NCBI GenBank assembly: GCA_913056495.1 | Contig: CAJXMO010000002.1 | Location: forward strand, 175,347 to 239,346 | DNA length: 64,000 bases | Direction: 5' to 3' | From: an uncultured Alteromonadaceae bacterium | GTDB lineage: Bacteria; Pseudomonadota; Gammaproteobacteria; Enterobacterales; Alteromonadaceae | Shown here: piece by piece, positions 1 to 9,243 of the stretch | How positions within the stretch are numbered: position 1 is the stretch's first letter | Layout: every line of letters starts with the position of its first letter | Position numbers and translations under genes: made by a program | The notes under the pieces: model-generated | Database searches by the model: none | Told to the model about the DNA's origin: nothing | The model's input: only the letters and a program-made list of their open reading frames with translations

Positions 1-1
1 C

Positions 2-529
2 GCGCAGATAGAAGCACAGTTGAATTTATTAAACCGTACTTTGTCAACGGCGGTTGAAGGTGAAGTTTATTTTGCCGGTTATTTAGCGCTGGCGGATAAA
101 GAGCGTAAAGTTCTAGAAAGACAATTTAAAGAAATCACGAGCAATTTATTGCCATTGACCGAATGGCTGTTATTGGTTCAGGAAAGTAGTGGTAAAGATA
201 TCCCGTTAACCCAGGGATCAGCAATCCGTTTAAATGAGTTGCAAACAACGATTGAAGATACCCCGGCTTTAGCTGAACAGCTGGCTAAGATATCAGCTTA
301 TCCGCTGTTCAATTCGACCAGTAAAACTGCGGATGGTCAGATTAAACAAGTATTTAAGCGCTTGACGGAATTAGGTTATCTGCAAAAACCAAACCCTGAA
401 AAGCTGATCTATATTGCAACCGGTAAACTCGATTACATCTACGAAGTCATCCGCTTTATTGATGAAACGGAAAGTTTATCTCTGACTGAGCAGGCAGAAG
501 CTGCAATGCAGCAGGGAAGTTTACTGTGA
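2..529 (+). CDS. Partial C-terminal part of a protein, possibly MukE/MksE-like (5' end outside window)
   Basis: The frame is open from base 2, so the gene starts before the window; about 175 C-terminal residues are visible. The first ATG/TTG-type codon in view, TTG at 20, need not be the start. The sequence is helical, and its end (around FKRLTELGYLQKPNP followed by a short strand) resembles a winged-helix domain. The stop TGA overlaps the GTG start of the next gene, so the two are translationally coupled. A small winged-helix protein followed by a larger helical protein with terminal winged-helix-like segments recalls the MksE/MksF (MukE/MukF) accessory subunits of bacterial condensins. That is inference from architecture only; no diagnostic motif was recognised. 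Confidence 0.55.
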   Translation, partial: AQIEAQLNLLNRTLSTAVEGEVYFAGYLALADKERKVLERQFKEITSNLLPLTEWLLLVQESSGKDIPLTQGSAIRLNELQTTIEDTPALAEQLAKISAYPLFNSTSKTADGQIKQVFKRLTELGYLQKPNPEKLIYIATGKLDYIYEVIRFIDETESLSLTEQAEAAMQQGSLL

Positions 530-1743
530 GGGACAATTTTACTCAGGCTGGCGGAAAATTTTTAAGAGCTCTGAGCCGCCACAGCGATTTGATCATGCAG
601 GCCTATTTGTCGGGCACGGTAGACGAAGGTGCTTATTCAGCGCAGGTGTTAGATAATTTACAGAATCTGGGTATCTTATGGCGTCCGGATCCTGAATCCG
701 ATCTGCGCTTACGACGTGTTGTCAGAGCCTTGTTAGAAGAAGGCTTAAGCGATGAGCGTAATCGTCAGGTTGATGCCAATATTGGCGGCGCTTTGAAAAA
801 GGTAACCACTTTGGTTGCGCATTATAAAGAAGCTTGTGATAAACACAGATTTGCTGAAGCCGGTGCTCATTTAGCGGATTTAACCGAATTGACATATGCG
901 ATGATAGATTCACTCAAACAAGGCGTTCGTGCGCTTTGGGCCCGCATCCATAAAGAGTTTGGTTATGTAGCTTCCATCGATGCCAAAATTCGTGAAAACC
1001 AACTGGCGCAAAGTCAGGTCAGTGAAATGTTAGCTCAGCTTGAATTATTTGAATTTGATAAACTGGCTCAACTGGCTGGCGGCAATCGGGATTTAAGGCG
1101 TTTACTGGTTGTGACTATGCAATCTAACTTTTCATCGATTACGCAGGAGCTCAGTTTAGCTCAATCCAGATTAACTGAGTTATTAGGTCGCTTCAGGGAG
1201 TTCCAGGGTAAAACCCGTCTGTTAAAAGGCTTTGTTTTGCATCTTGAGCAACAACCGGATTATCAACCGGCAGCGTATGCCAAACATAGCCTGGTACCTG
1301 AGTTATTTAATCTGGCTGATAATATTATTAAACCGGCTTCAGTTGATGTTAACAACCCAGAACATGAACTGGATTTAAGTCAGATTGTTGGCCGTTTAAA
1401 AGCCATTTATCATCTTAAATCTCAGCCTGCTGCCAGCGCGACTCAGGCCATTCAGGTAGAATCTATGGCTGAGGTTGAACTGGATGAAAATTTGGTAAAA
1501 CAAGAAGTTGAAGCGTATTTTTGTCAAATTATAGATTCGGGTGAGCGCCAGTCTGCGCTTGAATATCATCAGTGTGCTCAGCTTGAATTTGATAAAGAAG
1601 TTTGGCTATATCAAGTCATTGGAGAATACGATGCTTTGCCGGACAGTGAAAAAAGCTTTTTTGAAATAGAAAAAAGCTTAAAAGATCATCCCGTTTTTAA
1701 TGGCAATAAAATCATCGAAGATGTTGAACTTTGGTTTAGTTAG
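526..1743 (+). CDS. Hypothetical helical protein, possibly kleisin/MksF-like
   Basis: 405 residues beginning at a GTG that overlaps the previous stop (GTGA), with AGGGA about nine bases upstream. Residues 1-75 resemble a winged-helix domain ending in an LRRVVRALLEEG helix. Residues 80-250 are long amphipathic helices, with a likely coiled coil around 190-235. Residues 320-405 form a second compact acidic domain. An N-terminal winged helix, helical middle and C-terminal winged helix is the layout of MukF/MksF kleisins, and the coupled smaller upstream gene would fit MksE. An SMC-type ATPase should then lie just outside the window. No signal peptide or membrane segment is seen. The family was not recognised with certainty, so this stays hypothetical. 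Confidence 0.6.
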   Translation: MRDNFTQAGGKFLRALSRHSDLIMQAYLSGTVDEGAYSAQVLDNLQNLGILWRPDPESDLRLRRVVRALLEEGLSDERNRQVDANIGGALKKVTTLVAHYKEACDKHRFAEAGAHLADLTELTYAMIDSLKQGVRALWARIHKEFGYVASIDAKIRENQLAQSQVSEMLAQLELFEFDKLAQLAGGNRDLRRLLVVTMQSNFSSITQELSLAQSRLTELLGRFREFQGKTRLLKGFVLHLEQQPDYQPAAYAKHSLVPELFNLADNIIKPASVDVNNPEHELDLSQIVGRLKAIYHLKSQPAASATQAIQVESMAEVELDENLVKQEVEAYFCQIIDSGERQSALEYHQCAQLEFDKEVWLYQVIGEYDALPDSEKSFFEIEKSLKDHPVFNGNKIIEDVELWFS

Positions 1744-1755
1744 CTAAACCAAAGT
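1728..1755 (+). terminator. 12-bp hairpin spanning the stop codon
   Basis: A perfect 12-base inverted repeat (ACTTTGGTTTAG, loop TTAG, then its complement) includes the TAG stop of the 526-1743 gene. No U-run follows, so it may be an RNA-stabilising or Rho-assisted 3' structure rather than a classical terminator. It separates the coupled pair from the next gene. Confidence 0.4.
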
Positions 1756-1788
1756 CATAGAAGCTGATATTGAAAAAGGAATATTCAA

Positions 1789-3117
1789 ATGCGAGCCATT
1801 ATAATGTCCATATTAGCGCTATTGATTGGATATGGATTAGGCGCTTATCAATTTATTGATAATTCGGGAACAACCGATAGGGTTGATCTGACGAGTCAGA
1901 AAACCGCACCTCAGCGCTCGGCTAATGACAAGCCCGAGAATGATGCCACAAGGTCATCTTTGGAAATTGCCATTCAAACAGAGCAAACCAGCAGGGTGAA
2001 ACCTGATTTTAGCGGTAATCTGATTGTTAACTGGAAAACCAAACTGGCTGATTTTGAGCAAGGGAATTCGGGTTATCTGGATTTATTAAAACTGGCGCTG
2101 GAACTGGCTCAGGCACCGGTTGATATTCAACAAGATTTTATCTTAACCGGTTTAACGGCTGAAAGTGATGCCCGGGTTAAACAGGTGGGTGCGCTTTTAC
2201 TGGATTATTTATCTGAACAAAATCCGCAGCAGGCATTAGATATGCTGGTATTAATGTCGCAGCAACAAAAGTTAGAATATGGCAATCAGGTACTTCTGGC
2301 GCTTTCAAACTATCAGCCAGAGCTTGCCTGGCGGTGGATTAAACAGGCGGATCCGGTCGAATTTGGCGAATTTTTAGCACATAATCAATCTATGTGGGTT
2401 ATTTCTGAAGTGCTGAAAAGCGCTGCCAGCGCTCCTGAGTTACAACAAGAAATTTATCAATATACCCAGCAGGGAAAAAATTTACCGAATCGTGGCCATA
2501 ATGGGCAAAGTCTGGTGGCGGCTCAGATTGCCCGGTTAGATCCCTACAAAGCGCTTCGGATGGCTTTTGAGGGTGAGCAAGCCGATCATCTGTTATTTAC
2601 TCACGCACTGGAAAGTCTTGCTAATACAGATCCGAAAAGTGCGGTGGATACTTTGTTGGAACATTCGGATATGGCAGACGGCCGAAATTTAAGAAAGGTT
2701 TTGACCGCACTGGCGGATAATCATGCTTATGATGAAATTAATGCGTTTTATCGACAGGTAGACGATCCTAAACTAAAAGATAATCTAGCCCAAATGGCGG
2801 CTGGCATAGCTGCAAAAGATGATTTAAGCCAAGCTCAGACCTGGCTGGCGAAAATAGAATCTGAAAATGCCAGGCGCCGTGCCGGATTTTCAGTGATTCA
2901 TTCCCTTCGTCAAAGCAGCAATAGTAACCTGTCTCAGGAAATTCGGTTTATCAATCAAAATTATCAGCAAAATGATAAGGTTGCACTGAACTATTATGTG
3001 AATACTTACCGCTATTGGATTAGTCGAGACGGCGATGTTAAACAGCAAATTATGGATAATTTACCGGCCAATCTTGAAACCATGCGTGAACAATTAGAGC
3101 GCCGTCTGAAAAACTAA
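1789..3117 (+). CDS. Membrane-anchored hypothetical protein with helical repeats
   Basis: 442 residues; ATG with AAGGA eight bases upstream. Residues 1-20 form one hydrophobic segment (IIMSILALLIGYGLGAY), most likely an uncleaved anchor or signal. A polar, low-complexity linker follows to about residue 65, then a long helical region rich in Leu, Ala and Gln that looks like TPR/HEAT-type repeats (for example around 85-175 and 260-360). That suggests a periplasmic protein-interaction scaffold, but no family is recognised. It ends tail-to-tail with the acetyltransferase on the other strand; the stops share CTAA. A hairpin separates it from the upstream pair, so it may have its own promoter. Confidence 0.65.
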   Translation: MRAIIMSILALLIGYGLGAYQFIDNSGTTDRVDLTSQKTAPQRSANDKPENDATRSSLEIAIQTEQTSRVKPDFSGNLIVNWKTKLADFEQGNSGYLDLLKLALELAQAPVDIQQDFILTGLTAESDARVKQVGALLLDYLSEQNPQQALDMLVLMSQQQKLEYGNQVLLALSNYQPELAWRWIKQADPVEFGEFLAHNQSMWVISEVLKSAASAPELQQEIYQYTQQGKNLPNRGHNGQSLVAAQIARLDPYKALRMAFEGEQADHLLFTHALESLANTDPKSAVDTLLEHSDMADGRNLRKVLTALADNHAYDEINAFYRQVDDPKLKDNLAQMAAGIAAKDDLSQAQTWLAKIESENARRRAGFSVIHSLRQSSNSNLSQEIRFINQNYQQNDKVALNYYVNTYRYWISRDGDVKQQIMDNLPANLETMREQLERRLKN

Positions 3118-3593
3118 AGCGGCTTTTCCCAAAACTTAGCAACCCCGGCAGTTTCGGCTAATTGATAGGCTTCAAACCCCATTTTTTGATATAGGTTTTT
3201 AGCGACAATATTTTCATCCAGCACTTCCAATGTGAGCTTACAGTATCCTTGCGTTCGTGCATATGCTTCAGCAGTTTGCATTAGTTTCAACGCGATCCCT
3301 TTGCCTCTGTAGGCAGTTTGCACAGTCAGATCATGGATATTGAGCAAGGGTTTAGCATAAAACGTAGAAAAGCCTTCAAATGCATTTAATAAACCGACGG
3401 CTTTTGTATTATCCAGTGCCAGCCAGCCAACATAATCAGTGCGTTTTTTTAACTGTGCAACCAGGTTTTGTTTGCTCGATTCAGCCAAAGCTTGGCCACC
3501 GCCCATAGGGTCAAGGGCATAATCAGATAATAAATTAATCAGGGCTTGCGTATCTTGCAAGCAGTTTAAATCGAGAGGTTTTATCGTCAACAT
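3114..3593 (-). CDS. GNAT family N-acetyltransferase
   Basis: 159 residues from the ATG at 3593, giving the typical MLTIKPL beginning. A TTG-started version 17 residues longer is possible but would add a non-family leader. The GNAT fold is visible: strand-helix start, a VGLLNAF core strand, then the acetyl-CoA binding region LTVQTAYRGKGIALKLMQ (R/Q-x-x-G-x-G/A pattern) around residues 85-105. It closes with LEVLDENIVAKNLYQKMGF, the usual GNAT motif B. Substrate unknown; small-molecule or protein N-acetylation is equally possible. The gene is monocistronic and converges on the preceding gene. Confidence 0.85.
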   Translation of the reverse strand: MLTIKPLDLNCLQDTQALINLLSDYALDPMGGGQALAESSKQNLVAQLKKRTDYVGWLALDNTKAVGLLNAFEGFSTFYAKPLLNIHDLTVQTAYRGKGIALKLMQTAEAYARTQGYCKLTLEVLDENIVAKNLYQKMGFEAYQLAETAGVAKFWEKPL

Positions 3594-3726
3594 AAAGGGG
3601 TATTTCAGCTTATCAAAACCGGCTAAATTAGCAGGTTTGTACAAAAAAAGCAGTTAAAGCGGTTAATTATCACAATTTTGTTGAAATCAGGTCTAATTTA
3701 CTCTGGTTGCGCATTAGTCTGTTAGG

Positions 3727-3757
3727 TATAATCAGGCACATTTTCGCATTGCGAAAA
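3727..3757 (+). promoter_or_regulatory. glyQS promoter -10 with adjacent palindrome
   Basis: A perfect TATAAT lies at 3727-3732, about 77 bases before glyQ; the -35 is weak. Just downstream, 3741-3757 is a perfect palindrome (TTTTCGCA, one T, TGCGAAAA). It would cover the transcription start region, as expected for an operator or a short 5'-UTR hairpin. No known regulator was matched. Confidence 0.45.
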
Positions 3758-3808
3758 ACCGAATAACCGTCAACATATTAGACAAAAAACAAGGTACTCA
3801 CATCCGTT

Positions 3809-4729
3809 ATGGCTAAGTACGATATTAAAACATTCCAAGGTCTTATCCTTGCATTGCAGGATTATTGGGCACAGCAAGGTTGTGTCATTGTTCAACCGCT
3901 TGATATGGAAGTGGGTGCAGGTACTTTTCACCCAATGACATTTTTGCGTTCTTTAGGCCCTGAGCCACATAACTGTGCCTATGTGCAGCCATGCCGCCGA
4001 CCAGCCGATGGCCGTTATGGTGAAAACCCAAACCGACTTCAACATTATTATCAGTTTCAGGTTATTTTAAAACCGTCTCCGAGCAATATTCAGGAACTGT
4101 ATTTAGGATCATTAGAACTATTAGGGTTTGATACACAAACTCACGATATCCGTTTTGTAGAAGACAACTGGGAATCTCCGACTTTGGGCGCGTGGGGATT
4201 AGGCTGGGAAGTTTGGTTAAACGGTATGGAAGTGACCCAGTTCACATACTTCCAACAGGTTGGTGGTTTAGAATGTAAACCGGTTTCTGGTGAGATCACC
4301 TATGGTTTAGAGCGCCTGGCTATGTATATTCAGGGCGTTGATAGTATTTATGATTTAGTTTGGGCCGACGGACCTATGGGTAAAGTGACCTATGGTGATG
4401 TTTTCCATCAAAATGAAGTCGAGCAGTCAACTTATAATTTTGAATTCGCCGATGTCGATGCTTTATTTGCTCAATTTGATCAGTGCGAAAAAGAAAGCCA
4501 AAAGCTGATTGAAAATAATTTACCTCTACCTGCCTATGAGCAGGTGATGAAGGCGTCTCATGCATTCAATCTGTTAGATGCTCGTCATGCAATCTCTGTA
4601 ACTGAGCGCCAGCGCTATATTTTACGTGTTCGGGCTTTAGCTAAAGCCTGTGCTGAAGCTTATTTCGCAGCACGTGAAGAACTGGGTTTCCCTCTGTTAA
4701 ACAAAGAAAATCAGCAGGCAGGTAAATAA
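3809..4729 (+). CDS. glyQ: Glycine--tRNA ligase alpha subunit
   Basis: 306 residues, the family's usual length. GlyQ is the catalytic subunit of the bacterial alpha2beta2 glycyl-tRNA synthetase, which activates glycine with ATP and charges tRNA-Gly in the cytoplasm. The class II core is recognisable: [19 protein letters not shown] at the start, [12 protein letters not shown] (residues 32-43), the arginine-rich [17 protein letters not shown] segment, and motif 3 in [13 protein letters not shown]. The stop overlaps the glyS start by one base (TAATG), which couples the subunits. A TATAAT and a palindrome lie upstream. Confidence 0.98.
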   Translation: MAKYDIKTFQGLILALQDYWAQQGCVIVQPLDMEVGAGTFHPMTFLRSLGPEPHNCAYVQPCRRPADGRYGENPNRLQHYYQFQVILKPSPSNIQELYLGSLELLGFDTQTHDIRFVEDNWESPTLGAWGLGWEVWLNGMEVTQFTYFQQVGGLECKPVSGEITYGLERLAMYIQGVDSIYDLVWADGPMGKVTYGDVFHQNEVEQSTYNFEFADVDALFAQFDQCEKESQKLIENNLPLPAYEQVMKASHAFNLLDARHAISVTERQRYILRVRALAKACAEAYFAAREELGFPLLNKENQQAGK

Positions 4730-6798
4730 TGACAACTGAAAATTTATTAATTGAGCTGGGTACTGAAGAGTTACCACCAAAGTCATTGCGTAAACTGGCA
4801 GAAGCCTTTGCTGAAAACTTTGAGTCAGAATTAAAAGCTGCTGATTTAGCGTTTGCCAAGGTGAACTGGTTTGCCTCACCACGTCGTCTGGCGATTAAAG
4901 TCAGCGAACTGGCGGCCAAGCAAGCTGACAAAATCGTTGAAAAACGTGGTCCGGCAGTAAAAGCTGCATTTGATCAGGATGGCAATCCAACTAAAGCTGC
5001 ACTGGGCTGGGCTCGTAGCTGTGGCATAGAGGTATCAGAAGCCGAGCAATTAGAAACCGATAAAGGTGCCTGGCTATTACATAAAGCTGAAGTTGCGGGT
5101 AAAAAAGTTGAAGATTTAGTCATAGATATGGCGGCTCGCGCTTTAGCCAAGTTGCCCATTCCTAAGCCGATGCGCTGGGGTGATTCTGATACTCAGTTTA
5201 TTCGTCCGGTACATACAGCGACTGTATTATATGGTGCCCAGTCGATAGCGGGTGAGCTATTGGGTATTCAGACTGCAACTCAACTGCAGGGGCACAGATT
5301 CCACAGCAAAGGTATGGTTGAACTAAATCATGCAGATGAATACGAAGCCGTTTTAAAACAAGCTTATGTTATTGCTGACTTTGAAGCGCGAAAAACACAG
5401 ATCAAAGCTCAGGTTGAAGCAAAAGCGGCTGAGTTTGACTGTATTGCGGATATGGATGAAGACCTGCTTGAAGAAGTAACAGGTTTAGTTGAATGGCCGG
5501 TTTTATTAGTTGCATCATTTGAAGAGAAGTTTCTTGAAGTCCCGGATGAAGCTTTAATCTACACAATGAAAGGCGATCAGAAATATTTTCCAGTGTTAGA
5601 TAAAAGCGGCAAACTAACTAACAAATTTATCTTTATTTCAAACATTGAAAGTAAAGACCCGTCTCAGGTAATTAAAGGCAACGAGAAAGTCATTCGTCCC
5701 CGTTTATCTGACGCTGAATTCTTCTTTAAAACAGATAAAAAGAAAACGCTTGAGAGTCGTTTGGAAAGTTTAAAAACGGTTTTATTCCAACAAAAACTGG
5801 GCTCTCTGTATGAAAAGTCTGAGCGTATTTCTGAACTAGCGGCTTATATTGCTGAAAAAATGAATGGTAATGCGGCAGACGCAAAGCGTGCCGGTTTATT
5901 ATCAAAAACCGATTTGATGACTGAAATGGTCATGGAATTTACCGATGTTCAGGGTGTCATGGGCATGCATTACGCGCGTCATGACGGCGAATCAGAAGCG
6001 GTTGCTAATGCGCTTAATGAACAATATATGCCACGTTTTGCCGGTGATAACTTACCGCAAAATCCGGTGAGCTGTGCAGTCGCCCTGGCCGATAAATTTG
6101 ATACGCTTGCTGGTATATTTGGTATTGGCATGTTACCAAAAGGCGATAAAGATCCGTTTGCATTGCGTCGTGCAGCCATTGGTGCATTAAGAATCATTGT
6201 TGAAAATGAGTTGGATCTGGATATTGCTGATCTGACCGCTAAAGCGGTTAGTTTATTCGGTGATAAGCTGACAAATGACAGTGTTGAGCATGATGTAGTT
6301 GAATTTATCTTTGGCCGTTTCCGAACTTGGTATCAGGATCTGGGTTATCCGGTTGAAATTATTTTAGCTGTACTGGCACAGCGTCCAACTGAGCCGGTTG
6401 ATTTTGATAAACGTGTAAAAGCGGTATCTGCTTTTAAAGAGTTAGATGCAGCAGAAGCCTTGGCTGCGGCAAACAAGCGGGTTAGCAATATTTTAGCTAA
6501 AAACCCGGCAGAATTAGCCACTAACGTTGATCAAAGCCTATTACAGCAAAACGAAGAAAAAGCCTTGTATCAGTTGGTATCAGCAAAACAAACTGAACTG
6601 GCCCCTATCTTTGCCGAAAAAGCTTACCAGCAAGCGCTGGCTGAGCTGGCGACTTTGCGTGAAGCGGTTGATGCTTTCTTTGATAATGTCATGGTAATGG
6701 ACGAAAACGAAAGTGTGCGCAACAATAGGTTATTATTATTGTCTCAATTAAGAGATCTGTTTTTACAAATTGCAGATATCTCTGTATTGCAAAAATAA
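4729..6798 (+). CDS. glyS: Glycine--tRNA ligase beta subunit
   Basis: 689 residues, as expected for bacterial GlyS. The beta subunit binds tRNA-Gly and completes the alpha2beta2 enzyme with GlyQ. It begins with the typical [15 protein letters not shown]. The middle contains the HD-like region with [11 protein letters not shown] and [16 protein letters not shown] (about residues 410-470), and the C-terminus holds the anticodon-binding helical domain ending in [18 protein letters not shown]. It is translationally coupled to glyQ. An 11-bp hairpin follows the stop. Confidence 0.98.
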   Translation: MTTENLLIELGTEELPPKSLRKLAEAFAENFESELKAADLAFAKVNWFASPRRLAIKVSELAAKQADKIVEKRGPAVKAAFDQDGNPTKAALGWARSCGIEVSEAEQLETDKGAWLLHKAEVAGKKVEDLVIDMAARALAKLPIPKPMRWGDSDTQFIRPVHTATVLYGAQSIAGELLGIQTATQLQGHRFHSKGMVELNHADEYEAVLKQAYVIADFEARKTQIKAQVEAKAAEFDCIADMDEDLLEEVTGLVEWPVLLVASFEEKFLEVPDEALIYTMKGDQKYFPVLDKSGKLTNKFIFISNIESKDPSQVIKGNEKVIRPRLSDAEFFFKTDKKKTLESRLESLKTVLFQQKLGSLYEKSERISELAAYIAEKMNGNAADAKRAGLLSKTDLMTEMVMEFTDVQGVMGMHYARHDGESEAVANALNEQYMPRFAGDNLPQNPVSCAVALADKFDTLAGIFGIGMLPKGDKDPFALRRAAIGALRIIVENELDLDIADLTAKAVSLFGDKLTNDSVEHDVVEFIFGRFRTWYQDLGYPVEIILAVLAQRPTEPVDFDKRVKAVSAFKELDAAEALAAANKRVSNILAKNPAELATNVDQSLLQQNEEKALYQLVSAKQTELAPIFAEKAYQQALAELATLREAVDAFFDNVMVMDENESVRNNRLLLLSQLRDLFLQIADISVLQK

Positions 6799-6814
6799 AA
6801 GCCTAATGATTCTG

Positions 6815-6844
6815 AAGTGAGTCAATATGTGATTTGACTCACTT
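6815..6844 (+). terminator. Hairpin after glyS
   Basis: A perfect 11-base stem (AAGTGAGTCAA with its complement) around an 8-base loop, between glyS and the next lipoprotein gene. Only three T residues follow, so termination is probably partial. The position, just before the Shine-Dalgarno, would also allow attenuation. Confidence 0.5.
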
Positions 6845-6862
6845 TAAGAGAAAGGAATGTTT

Positions 6863-7339
6863 ATGAAATCATTTAAATTAAGCTTGCTGCTATGCGCCAG
6901 TATTCTGGCCTCGGGTTGTTCGGTAACACCTATTCAAAATGAAGCGCTGGCAGTTAACCGAGCTGACTTTTTGTATTTAAGAGGTAACTTTACCTGGTGG
7001 GATACGGAAGAGCATGCCAAGGTTGAGCGAGTTGAAGGCCAGTTATATAAAGCGACAGTTGAATTGATTGCGGATGGTCAGCCATACGAATTTAAATTTG
7101 CTGATGTGAACTGGTCGCTAGGGGCTAATTGCGGTTATTATCAAGCCAGTGATCAGCTGGTCACAACCAATAATATGGTAACCGCAAATTGTAGTGCTAA
7201 ATTTGAGCCTTTTAAATTTGTCCCTGAAGAAACCGGAGAGTATGACTTTTTCATTGATTTTAGCGATGAATCAGAACCTCAGGTTTGGATTAGACCAACC
7301 CCTAAAACATCATTGCTGGATAATATTCCGGGATTTTAA
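6863..7339 (+). CDS. Small lipoprotein with a glycogen/starch-binding-like early-set domain
   Basis: 158 residues from the ATG at 6863, chosen over the ATG at 6857 because AAAGGA is only one or two bases from the latter. A signal peptide ends in a lipobox (LASGC, Cys 19), so a lipidated envelope protein is expected. The mature part has a beta-rich pattern, YLRGNFTWWD at the start, then YEFKFADVNWSLGANCGYY, and ends in FIDFSDESEPQVWIRP. This resembles the E-set/CBM-like domains that precede pullulanase and other glycoside hydrolase domains, but no catalytic domain is present. Two internal Cys may form a disulfide. Function unknown; carbohydrate binding is inference. Confidence 0.75.
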   Translation: MKSFKLSLLLCASILASGCSVTPIQNEALAVNRADFLYLRGNFTWWDTEEHAKVERVEGQLYKATVELIADGQPYEFKFADVNWSLGANCGYYQASDQLVTTNNMVTANCSAKFEPFKFVPEETGEYDFFIDFSDESEPQVWIRPTPKTSLLDNIPGF

Positions 7340-7367
7340 TGACACTGGAATACTTTGGTTTAGCTAT

Positions 7368-7395
7368 AAAAGGGCGGTCATTGACCGCCCTTTTT
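7368..7395. terminator. Bidirectional rho-independent terminator
   Basis: An 11-base stem AAAAGGGCGGT / ACCGCCCTTTT with loop CATTG and a T-run on both strands. It lies between the lipoprotein gene and the convergent PEP-CTERM gene. Confidence 0.9.
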
Positions 7396-7417
7396 AATGG
7401 CTTACGCTTATTTCGGG

Positions 7418-8359
7418 TTAAGTGGCTTTAAATTTCAGCCGATTGCGTCGGCTAAAATAAAAGATTGCTAATAACCCGGTACCAAATACAGCCATACTGG
7501 CGGGCTCTGGCACGTCCGTGGTATCAGAAGGGTCTCTTGCCCAAACATTCAGGTGAGAGATGCCTTTATCGCCAAAATCCCCTGTATCTAGCGTACCGGC
7601 CAGTTTATAAGGGGTGAGAAAATTCAGATATGGGCTGTTTTCTTCAGCAAAAATGGTTTTAAAGTTGAAATCATAAACGGTAAAACCACCATCTGAACTC
7701 TCTGAACCAGCTTTAACTGAAAAAGCTAAATGGTCAAAGGTCGCTTCGCCTAATAACTCCTGAACCTGATCGATAATGTCGAGTTTAGTCGTTAACGTCC
7801 AGTCGAGCGCAGAACAGTTACCCGGTCCGCCTGCTGTACAGGTAAAATCCAGTGTTAATAAATCACCTATATCCAGTACCAAAGAACCACCTGGAACCGG
7901 TCCAGTGGTACTATAGTTAACACTGCCGTCATCTCCGTTAAAGCTGGCTAAATGGATCCAACCTGGGTCATCTTTTATGCCGTCCGGATCAAGCGCTTGT
8001 AAATCATCTGGGGTTATAAATTCCATGCCGGATAAATAATCTTCACCATTTAATAAGCCATCCTGATATTGACCTATATTTGGACTTGGATTATTTAACC
8101 CTCCGGTGTCATCATTAACACCATAGACACCCACGCAGGATGTTGCATCATAAGATTTAGAGAGCAACCCGTGATCTGGGTCATTCGGTGAACCTGGTAC
8201 AGGCGGGAAGCCATCTGTATAGTAAATATATTCAAGAGTTGCTTTGTCTGTAGAGCAGGTTGCAGGGTTAGGTATAAAAGCAGCAAAACTACTGCTGGTA
8301 GTAAATAAGATTAACGCAAAAAATATCCTATAAAGCGTCACGGGTATACTAGTATTCAT
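7418..8359 (-). CDS. PEP-CTERM sorting-domain protein
   Basis: 313 residues from the ATG at 8359, which has AGGTGG six bases upstream; the GTG four codons earlier lies at the edge of that Shine-Dalgarno. A signal peptide ends near FAAF (residues 1-27). The secreted middle is Gly/Asp/Ser-rich with four or more Cys. The C-terminus has the full PEP-CTERM tripartite signal: VPEP, a hydrophobic helix (MAVFGTGLLAIFYF), then the basic SRRNRLKFK tail. Such proteins are processed at the inner membrane by an exosortase (EpsH/XrtA family), usually linked to exopolysaccharide; no exosortase is in this window. Specific function unknown. The gene is monocistronic, with strong terminators on both sides. Confidence 0.85.
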   Translation of the reverse strand: MNTSIPVTLYRIFFALILFTTSSSFAAFIPNPATCSTDKATLEYIYYTDGFPPVPGSPNDPDHGLLSKSYDATSCVGVYGVNDDTGGLNNPSPNIGQYQDGLLNGEDYLSGMEFITPDDLQALDPDGIKDDPGWIHLASFNGDDGSVNYSTTGPVPGGSLVLDIGDLLTLDFTCTAGGPGNCSALDWTLTTKLDIIDQVQELLGEATFDHLAFSVKAGSESSDGGFTVYDFNFKTIFAEENSPYLNFLTPYKLAGTLDTGDFGDKGISHLNVWARDPSDTTDVPEPASMAVFGTGLLAIFYFSRRNRLKFKAT

Positions 8360-8506
8360 AGTCCACCTCACGATATATTGTGACGCTTAAAATTTAAGCA
8401 TAATACGTACCCTAAAAGTTTAAAGTTAACCTTTTCAATGCACTAAAAATGACCAAAGATCATTTGTCTTCCACTTTTCTTTTTTCTGTAAAAAAAGCTG
8501 ACACAA

Positions 8507-8538
8507 AAAAGCCCCGGTTTTTGCAAACCGGGGCTTTT
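8507..8538. terminator. Bidirectional terminator after dsbA
   Basis: A 14-base stem, AAAAGCCCCGGTTT with its complement, loop TTGC, and T-runs on both strands. It terminates dsbA (minus strand) and insulates the PEP-CTERM gene. Confidence 0.92.
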
Positions 8539-8563
8539 AATAATCAATAATAAAAGCGGGTTA

Positions 8564-9181
8564 TTATTTCTTTTCTAATAAGAATTTAATCAAATCGGCA
8601 TAGTCTTTTTCGCTTTTTAAACCACGAGAAAGCACTTTGTATTTACCGTTTACAATTAAAGTTGGCACGCTGCGAATGTTGTAAAGTTTTTGGTCTGAAC
8701 TCATTTTGCCTGCCTGACCAGCTGCGATAAAGCTGTTATAGGCACCGTCATATTTTTCAGGGTCGATTCCGCCTGAGATAAGAGTCGCGCGTACATCATT
8801 CATAGATCTGAACTGCTTTCTGTCTTTATGGATATGATTAAAAATAGCAGATACGCCTTCTTCTTCCTGCTTTAATAAGCGTACTGCAGCCAAGCTTTTT
8901 GCCAGACCTGTCGCGACGTCTCGATTATTTCTAGGCATAAAATCAACATGGCTTCGGGTAAATTCAACACCCGCAGGTAATTGCTTTTTAATATCAGCCG
9001 CTACAGGCTCAAAGGCAAAACAATGCGGGCAATAAAAAGAGAAAAACTCTTTAATTTCCGGATTCTTGCTGGCCGGTGTATTCAGTACTTCGTAATGCTT
9101 GCCTTCTTCAAATTTGGCATCGGCGCAAGCCGTTAATGGAAAGGCTAATAAAACAAAAATAAAGCTTAAGAATTTTTTCAT
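8564..9181 (-). CDS. dsbA: Thiol:disulfide interchange protein DsbA
   Basis: 205 residues from the ATG at 9181; an upstream TTG four codons earlier is rejected because GGA sits at the right distance from the ATG. DsbA introduces disulfide bonds into exported proteins in the periplasm. The active site FYCPHCF is at residues 49-55, and the cis-proline loop is RSVPTLIVNGKY near the C-terminus. The leader MKKFLSFIFVLLAFPLTAC-ADA is unusual: it contains a lipobox-like LTAC, so lipidation at Cys 19 is possible as well as ordinary cleavage after ACA. It lies downstream of srkA, the same pairing as in E. coli (there srkA then dsbA). Confidence 0.95.
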   Translation of the reverse strand: MKKFLSFIFVLLAFPLTACADAKFEEGKHYEVLNTPASKNPEIKEFFSFYCPHCFAFEPVAADIKKQLPAGVEFTRSHVDFMPRNNRDVATGLAKSLAAVRLLKQEEEGVSAIFNHIHKDRKQFRSMNDVRATLISGGIDPEKYDGAYNSFIAAGQAGKMSSDQKLYNIRSVPTLIVNGKYKVLSRGLKSEKDYADLIKFLLEKK

Positions 9182-9243
9182 AATGTTATCCAAGAGTATA
9201 TAAGTGATGATTGGATGAGTTAATTTGCAGTTAAGTTACCGTA

